64,000 nucleotides of DNA, taken from assembly GCF_910592395.1 (NCBI RefSeq), contig NC_088325.1, forward strand, positions 3,007,501-3,071,500. Direction: 5' to 3'. Position numbers and translations under genes: made by a program. This document shows positions 57,547 to 64,000 of the stretch, piece by piece (within the stretch, counting starts at the first letter, position 1; every line of letters begins with the position of its first letter). The stretch comes from Lineus longissimus. Taxonomy: Eukaryota > Nemertea > Pilidiophora > Heteronemertea > Lineidae. The notes beneath the pieces are model-generated. The model was given only the letters and a program-made list of their open reading frames with translations, ran no database searches and was not told the DNA's origin.

Positions 57547-60331
57547 GTTTTTATCAGCAAAACTTGGCTGAATTATTTCTCGATCATGTGTAACCTTCTT
57601 GTAAAACCTGCTTTGGGTTGGGACCATTGTCAGTTATTACCGAAAATATACGAAACCACTGTATCAAACACAAGGCATGATCATGACCACTGGGCAGTAT
57701 TAATAAACGTTGCATTAATTCATCCAACATCTTGACCTATTCAATCAATGATCTGATTGGATTTTTCAAACAACAACATTTCAACATGAGAGAGCATCAG
57801 AACTATTTCTGTGAAGCCGAAATAGTGCCGATATTTTACAAATACATGTAATTCAATTTTATAACAAGTATTATTGCCGGCTATTACTGTAGAAGAATTA
57901 TAATAAAACACACCGTGGCAACACCTTGGATACTTTCATTAGAATTTGTTAATTCGGGTTTTCCGTGAAGCAGGAAACCGCTTTACAACAAGTGGTCTAT
58001 TTCAGCCAATCGACTGCACGGAGTCGAAGGTACACCCTGCTTTATGAAATTTGGTATTATATACTATATGTACTTCCTGTAATCACCTATGTGCCGTCTA
58101 CGTAACCGCAATAGCTCACCCACCAATCCCAATGGCCCAGTCGACCAGGCGACCGCCTCATAAATTAAAGGTCGAGAAGTCACCGGTGACTATAGTTCAC
58201 CGTGCTTTATGAATTGTGTTACTCTACTGCCTGAGGTGTCACCTTCTTGAGGGGCGAATGTGTTGAAAGGCACTGCTGCTCCAAGGCGTTGCTGCAAGTG
58301 CTCAAATACCGAAGGTCGCGCAGTCGCTTGAGTCGAAGGTACACCGTGCTTTATGGAATGCGGCACTCTACTATCAAAACACTATCCCTGGTTCAGGCAA
58401 TGAGAATACGAATCGCTTTATTGATCAACAGAAACATAATGTTTTTTTCACGATGTTGTATCCGATATCTCACTTGCATCGATCGAGTGCGAATTAAAAC
58501 TAAATGCTGTATTTTCGGAAGAAAATGCCCTCTAGAAAATTATTTTTTTGGAAGATATCGGGTGTCTCCCCCCCCGCTCCAAAAAAACGTACGGAGCGTA
58601 AACCCGAAATGTATTGAAAGATGGAATTCTTTAAATTTTGCATCCAAATATTATCGATTGGTGCTTGTAGTTTCAAAGATTTTGGTATTTCTTCTCTCTT
58701 GTAATGAGGGATACAAAAAATACATACATGTAGTCCAAGTGTAATGTTGACATTGCGACGAGTTGTAAATTCTTATACATTTACAAACTTTAAAAAAATG
58801 ACTTAAAAAAAGCTTAATAGACATTTTAAAATTATAGCTTGCCATATAATACGAAACCTTCATAAATCGTCAGAAAGGTTTTAAAAACAAGAAATATGAG
58901 TCCTCAAATGAACAACGTTTCCAGGGAAACCGATCGGCTCCACCTGTTCGACCAATTATCAAATGCATGGCCGAATCAATTTCATGTCAACAAATTTACT
59001 CAAAACGTTGTAAAATGATGACTTGATCCAATGGCCTCTTTCGGTAAAAAAAACTCCTAATTTTATTACAACCTCTCGGTAATATCCATGGAAATTAGCT
59101 GAGTTAATAGACTTTTGCCGTGCACATCAGTCTTGCCGGCTGAATCATATAAATAGATACTATTAACATTGTGGCGGTGTGGTTCCCATTGTGTGCCCTC
59201 TCACTTCACACCATGTCAGTAAGTTTTATAAGTGCGGGAGGGCGTGCGGTAAGGAAAATGGCCAAACTGACATCATCATCCCGGTTATTCAGATCATAAA
59301 ACAGACGGGCAGCTCCCATTCTGACCAGAGTTGCTGATGCCAGATTTTAAATGCACCCAGCGAAGATTTTTCAACAAAGCACCACAAAATCTCTATAAAT
59401 GTCAAGAAAGCACCTGACCACGAACGATTAATGACTTCTTTCGGATCTCCGAACATTAACCAAGAGATGACATCTGACACATCATTTCATTCAGTAAGGT
59501 AGATTTAAGTAAAAAGCAGGCTCGCATTCAAAGTTCGATAAAGACCACTTTGTTCACATTTGATTCGGGCGAAGCCACGGTCATTTGAATAACTCTAAAT
59601 AAGCAAATAGGCTGAATAAGTAATGAATGCATTCCAAATCTTCCCTAAATCCTAATGCAAGCATTTAAATTACGAGATACAATGGTTTCCTGCAGTACAA
59701 GACGATTTCATGATACTTCATAGAATATTTTCCATTGGGTGTATATAAATAATGACCCGATCGACTGTATGTGACTGTATGTGACTATGCAGACAACCAG
59801 GCTAGACCTAAAGAATAATCTAGTCCAGGTAACCTAGACCCTATCCGCCGCAAAGCAGAGGGTCGAGGAAGCTTCGTTGGTTTACCCGAGGCGAACCTTA
59901 CATTTTCAGTGCATACAGTGGATGCACTGTCATTCCGAGCGCTCTAGTATTGCAGATTTTTCACTAGGATCGAGGTTACCCATCCGATAGAAAAACACAT
60001 GACCGGACACCTGAATCTTACGCCCCCAATTCGAGTTCATGACGAGTTCATTGCCGTCAAGTACTCGTCTCTGTAATGAGTGTATGGAGGAGACTGGTGA
60101 AAGAGTCTAAGAATAATCTAGAACGGAAGAAAACTGAAATCACAATGTTTTATGAATATTTATAGACTTTCCATTATGACCAACAGCCCCAATACCTCAA
60201 TCTATCATGTGTCACCTTCAATTCCCCATGGCGCAGTTGCCATCTTTTGATTTCAGTTGCCACTATCAAGACCAACTCATACCAGTTAGCCCACACCAGT
60301 CTCCCTGGAAGAAACCTCTCGAAGTGTTTTG
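57547..60331. repeat. Host repeat array between gene copies 5 and 6
   Basis: No supported gene. Modules in order are the gene-upstream region (57547-57950), tRNA-like repeats (about 58090-58360), the A/T-rich module with a C-run (58370-58870), leader (from 58878), the TATA module (TATA 59742-59751) and linker. The pre-gene segment is mostly deleted, giving a join at about 60310. Confidence 0.7.
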
Positions 60332-62708
60332 CTAACCAACTGGCGTAAACCGCCTAGAGTATTTTATTGTCTCCTTGCTCTGTCCTTTACCCATATCTTT
60401 AATAGTTCGTACGGGTGATAATAGAACGCTATTAGGTAGCATTACTAGTCTGCGTTCTTTTCGATATTTACTTTGTTTCCATGGTAACCCAATATGCCAA
60501 TTCCTGACCGAAACAAAGGTCACCGTATTGATCTTTGTGACAGTTTTTAAAGGAGCCAGAGGAGAGCATATGTCTCTGATAAATGTTACACTGGAGAAGA
60601 AGTTTTTGTTTCCGTGTAAAAATAAAGTCGTTGATGCCTTTCGATAGTTCGAAAGGTATAAACAACGCGGGATCGAAAACACTTCCAATTGCGTTCTAGG
60701 CTTAGGGAAGGCACGATATAATGCAATAAATCCTTTATCTTGCCTTTTATAGAGTAAGATGTGACCTTGTCGGCTGACGCCATAATATCCCTGGTCAGGC
60801 TGTCTTACTGTTTGCCAACTATTCAGTTTATAAGGCGCCTCCAGCCCGCCTATCCACGTCATATTAGATACGGTGAGAGTCTGACGACGCCAGGTCCGTT
60901 TGAGAAGACAAACGATTACAATGTTTTTTTTCAAGAGAAGCGGCTGGGATAACACAGATCCCAAAGTTGAGCATGGGTGATGACGAGGTAGGATTATTGT
61001 ATCGTAACAACCAGATAATATCTCAAGCAATTTAAGGACAACCGGTTTATATCCTCTTCTGCGGGGAACGTAGTGGAACAGCCATAATTTCCCGTTGTGA
61101 ATATCACTGAACATTTCAGTAAAACTAGAGGAAACAGACACATTATGAACGAGTGCGTAAACATTCCTTTGTTCAGGTTGGTAGACAAGTATATTTCTGA
61201 AGACATGAACATGTCCTCTATCATCTCGATGAACAAATAGTATCGAATTAGGATTATCGTCAAACATAAACAGCCTGGCTTCATATTTATTCAAAATGAC
61301 TGATACGGGGGGTTTGAAAACGACTGGTTCAGAAACTCTGTACGTTTGGGTGCTTTTTCCTGAAATAGCATTTGTTAAAGTGTAAGTAGATGAGAGCTGC
61401 ACTGCTTTTCATTCTTGTTCCCACAGTACAGTGAGCCTTTAACCAGGGACCCAGAAACTTCTGGACGGAATGCCTGATGTTATGATTTACTGCCACAATT
61501 TGTATCATATTTGACTTTGAGACGGATTTTAGCTATACCACGATCGAGTTTTGGTATGTGATAAAACCTTACCTCCAGCTGATACATAAGCCATCCTGTA
61601 GTAATCGTTACATCCTCCCTCTCCAAGCATGTTGCCCAAGGAGGATACCGCGGTGACGTCATATCACGTGATCCCGACCCATATTAGTGATCGCTATGGC
61701 CAATCAGATTCAGTCTACTGACAGCACCAGCACTGAACACATCTCCACGTCTCACTGTCTGGTGTGCTCCTGTACACAAAAACACCAATAGACATGAAAT
61801 ATTGCAATACCTAGTATGGATTCTTCCTGTGTAGAATAAAATTTACAGAGCAGATTAACTTCCACGAATAAAAAAGACGTTTGGCGTGGCCAAAGTGCGG
61901 AAATAATGGGAAATAATGTCTCCGCTAAAATACACTACGAAATACACTAGGCAATGCACTACGCGATACACGGTAGAGATGCAGTTGAGTTTGTTATTGT
62001 TTTGACTTAGAAGCCCGCCCATATCATAATATATTCATGTATTCATGAAGTATGAACTCGTTTCTGTCCCATACAACTCTAAGAACAGTCAATTTCTCCT
62101 TAAATCATCACCGAAACCGCGATATCCGCAGGAAGATTTCGTTCTAGTGTCCGAAAATGCATGATCTTACAGGGGCGCTAACTCGACAAATAGAGGGGAT
62201 CTATGGGGATCTATGCGAGTTTTAGGTATTACAGGTCTCGAACTTGTAAAATATGTAAACATGCCTCCAAATCCCATTATGATAATGAAGAGATTGCCCC
62301 ATATCTGGGAGACTGTTTTGAAACCATCGCTAATTTTGGAAGATCGGTGCCGGCTATTTGGTTTAAAAAAACCTATTTTTCCCCATCAAAACAGCACTTT
62401 TCATTATTCAAATGATAGCTTATTGTCTGAAGATATATTTCATAGCAGAAAAGTACTAATAACTCTGATTTGATGCGAAAAATCTAACTTTTTTGATGAC
62501 TTGATTTTCCCTTGGCCGTGGATCGAGTTTGTTTACAATATGCAGCGCCATCTTGGAAAAGCCGTGACGTCACCGCGGTATCCTCCTTGCATGTTGCCTT
62601 TTCACTGTGCAGTCGGCAAACATGGCCGCCAGTATGCCCTCGGGTATTAAAAGTTTTGCAACTTAGCACGAAAAAGCAAACAAATGCGCAATGACACCTC
62701 GACCGCAT
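60332..62708 (-). pseudogene. Secreted-protein gene family, copy 6 (exon 1 split by a transposon)
   Basis: Exon 2 (60332-61359) is fully open and, with intron sequence read through, gives 356 codons from 61402. One A is missing just inside exon 2 compared with other copies (gaaaaagcaccc near 61350), which would put it out of phase with exon 1. Exon 1 (start at 62708, donor at 61572) is broken by a 953-bp transposon at 61637-62589, with the 9-bp target duplication in the coding sequence. The protein differs from copy 3 at many positions while keeping FVHR, YQPEQRNVYALVHN, RDICSPLAPLKTV and the C-terminus, so the family has diverged for some time. Confidence 0.7.
61637..62589. mobile_element. 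Non-autonomous DNA transposon, 953 bp, 9-bp target duplication
   Basis: The ends are perfect 25-bp terminal inverted repeats starting CAAGGAGGATACCGCGG. They are flanked by catgttgcc on both sides (61628-61636 and 62590-62598), a sequence present once at the empty site in copy 3 (about 17201-17209). The interior has no long ORF. A 9-bp duplication with CAAGG...CCTTG ends could fit a Mutator-like or Merlin-like group, but I cannot assign it. Confidence 0.88.
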
Positions 62709-64000
62709 GTTTTTATCAGCAAAACTTGGCTGAATTATTTCTCGATCATGTGTAACCTTCTTGTAAATCCTGCTTTGGGTTGGCACCATTGTCAGTTATT
62801 GCAGAAAATGTACGAGACCACTATATCAAAGACAAGGTATGATCATGACCACTGGGCAGTACGTATTAATAAACGTTGCATTAATTCATCCAACATCTTG
62901 ACCTAATTCAATCAAAGATCTGATTGGCTTTTTCAAACAACAACATTTCAACATGAGAGAGCATCAGAACTATTTCTACGAAGCCAAAATGGTGCCGATA
63001 TTTTACAAAAACATGTAATTCAATTTGATAACAAGCTTTTTTGCCGGCTATTACTGTAGAAGAATTATAATAAAACACACCGTAGCAACACCTTGGATAC
63101 TTTTATTGAATTTCCCATTTGCAAGCAACAAATTGGCGATGAATGTCCCGCCGGACAATTCAACTGGGTATTTCCGAGTATGATTAGGAGAAGCGAACAT
63201 TATGGAAAGGAAGGGGACTTAACTGAATGGGAGACTGCCGTACGAACGCACATGCTGAATCCAAACATGCTCGCTGCAGTGACGGCAAACTCTCCACAAG
63301 TTGAACCTCTGCCCGAGATGCCACTTCAAAGTTTATATTTCAATCCTTTATACTTCATTTTTGCCATCTATAGTCGATCCTTTTATCACTTGAATTACCC
63401 TGAAACAGCGTGGTAATTCAAATTACTATACCGGCTACTGGCCGCCGGATATTGACAATAGACCCGACGAAAATCTTTGTTGGTTGGTGAAATTCAGGGG
63501 CGAATGGTTTGAAAGGCGCTGCTGCACAGTTGTTTTTGATAATATTGCTAACGATACTTAAAATTTCCTGCGTCATTATATCATGTGGATGAACGAAATC
63601 AATATGCATTTTTGGCCCACCCGGTATTATAACGAACATGTTGTAGTTTTTTCTCTAAACTCGTGAGTGCCAGGAAGGCAGTAGGAATCAAATTCTCCAT
63701 TCAAAGGTCGATAAGAAACGGCACTCGCAAGGCATTGGGAGCCTACATGCCGTCGACGTAACCGCTCACATACCGATTCCGATGGCCCAGTGGCCGAGGC
63801 ATCCGCCTCAGAAATTGAACCGTGGTTTATGAAATTTGCCACTGTATACATATGCACTTCCTGTAATCACCTATGCGCCGTCGAAGAAAACGGAAAAGCT
63901 CACCTACCGATCCCGATGGCCCAGAGGCCCAGGCGACCGCCTCATAAATGGAAGGTCGAGCAGTCATGGAAGTCGAAGATACACCGTGCTTTATGAAATG
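62709..64000. repeat. Host repeat array at the right edge
   Basis: No supported gene. This holds the gene-upstream region (62709-63100), the module shared with 17700-18350 (63100-63650) and two tRNA-like repeats (about 63750-63996) running off the window. A 107-codon ORF at 63093-63416 is not preserved in the related module at 17700 and is not called. Confidence 0.65.

Noticed and set aside
63093-63416. 107-codon ORF at the right of the array
   Set aside because: The related module at 17700-18000 does not keep the frame, and there is no domain or splice evidence.

Overview
The window looks like a stretch of an invertebrate animal genome, probably marine, rich in transposable elements. Evidence is GT-AG introns, TATA-type sites, an APE-type LINE, and BEL/Pao, Ty3/gypsy and DIRS retroelements together with an endogenous DNA-virus capsid cassette. 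There are no bacterial operons, rRNA genes or CRISPR arrays. The species cannot be read from the sequence.

Layout. (1) 1-3390 is the right end of an endogenous double-jelly-roll DNA virus (polinton-like/adintovirus-like). It carries a major capsid protein, a penton-like protein and two small membrane proteins, all leftward, plus the end of a rightward gene. It ends in a nested hairpin exactly where host repeat begins. (2) 3391-23736 is an array of diverged repeat units of about 2.5-6 kb. Some units carry a leftward two-exon gene for a predicted secreted protein of about 400 aa that I do not recognise. Only one of six copies (15897-17320) is visibly intact. A 5'-truncated LINE sits at 11879-14892. 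(3) 23737-30513 is the 5' LTR and most of the body of a dead BEL/Pao element. (4) 30514-37069 is a DIRS element on the + strand. (5) 37070-50075 holds host repeat and BEL 3' LTR in reverse orientation, a dead Ty3/gypsy element (37638-42635), and a 5,495-bp near-perfect tandem duplication (39553-45047 and 45048-50542). (6) 50076-56629 is a second DIRS element on the - strand. (7) 56630-64000 is host array again, with a 953-bp non-autonomous DNA transposon (61637-62589) that splits exon 1 of one gene copy.

The flanks show that the region between the two DIRS copies is inverted. The two halves of the BEL element (TSD gaaac) and the two halves of one secreted-protein gene copy rejoin if the segment between the DIRS elements is flipped. 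The inferred order is: array formation, BEL insertion, DIRS insertions, gypsy insertion (identical LTRs), inversion, and the 5.5-kb duplication last or near last. Assembly error is an alternative for the inversion and the duplication. No similarity search was possible; family names rest on motifs and recognition of the translated sequence.
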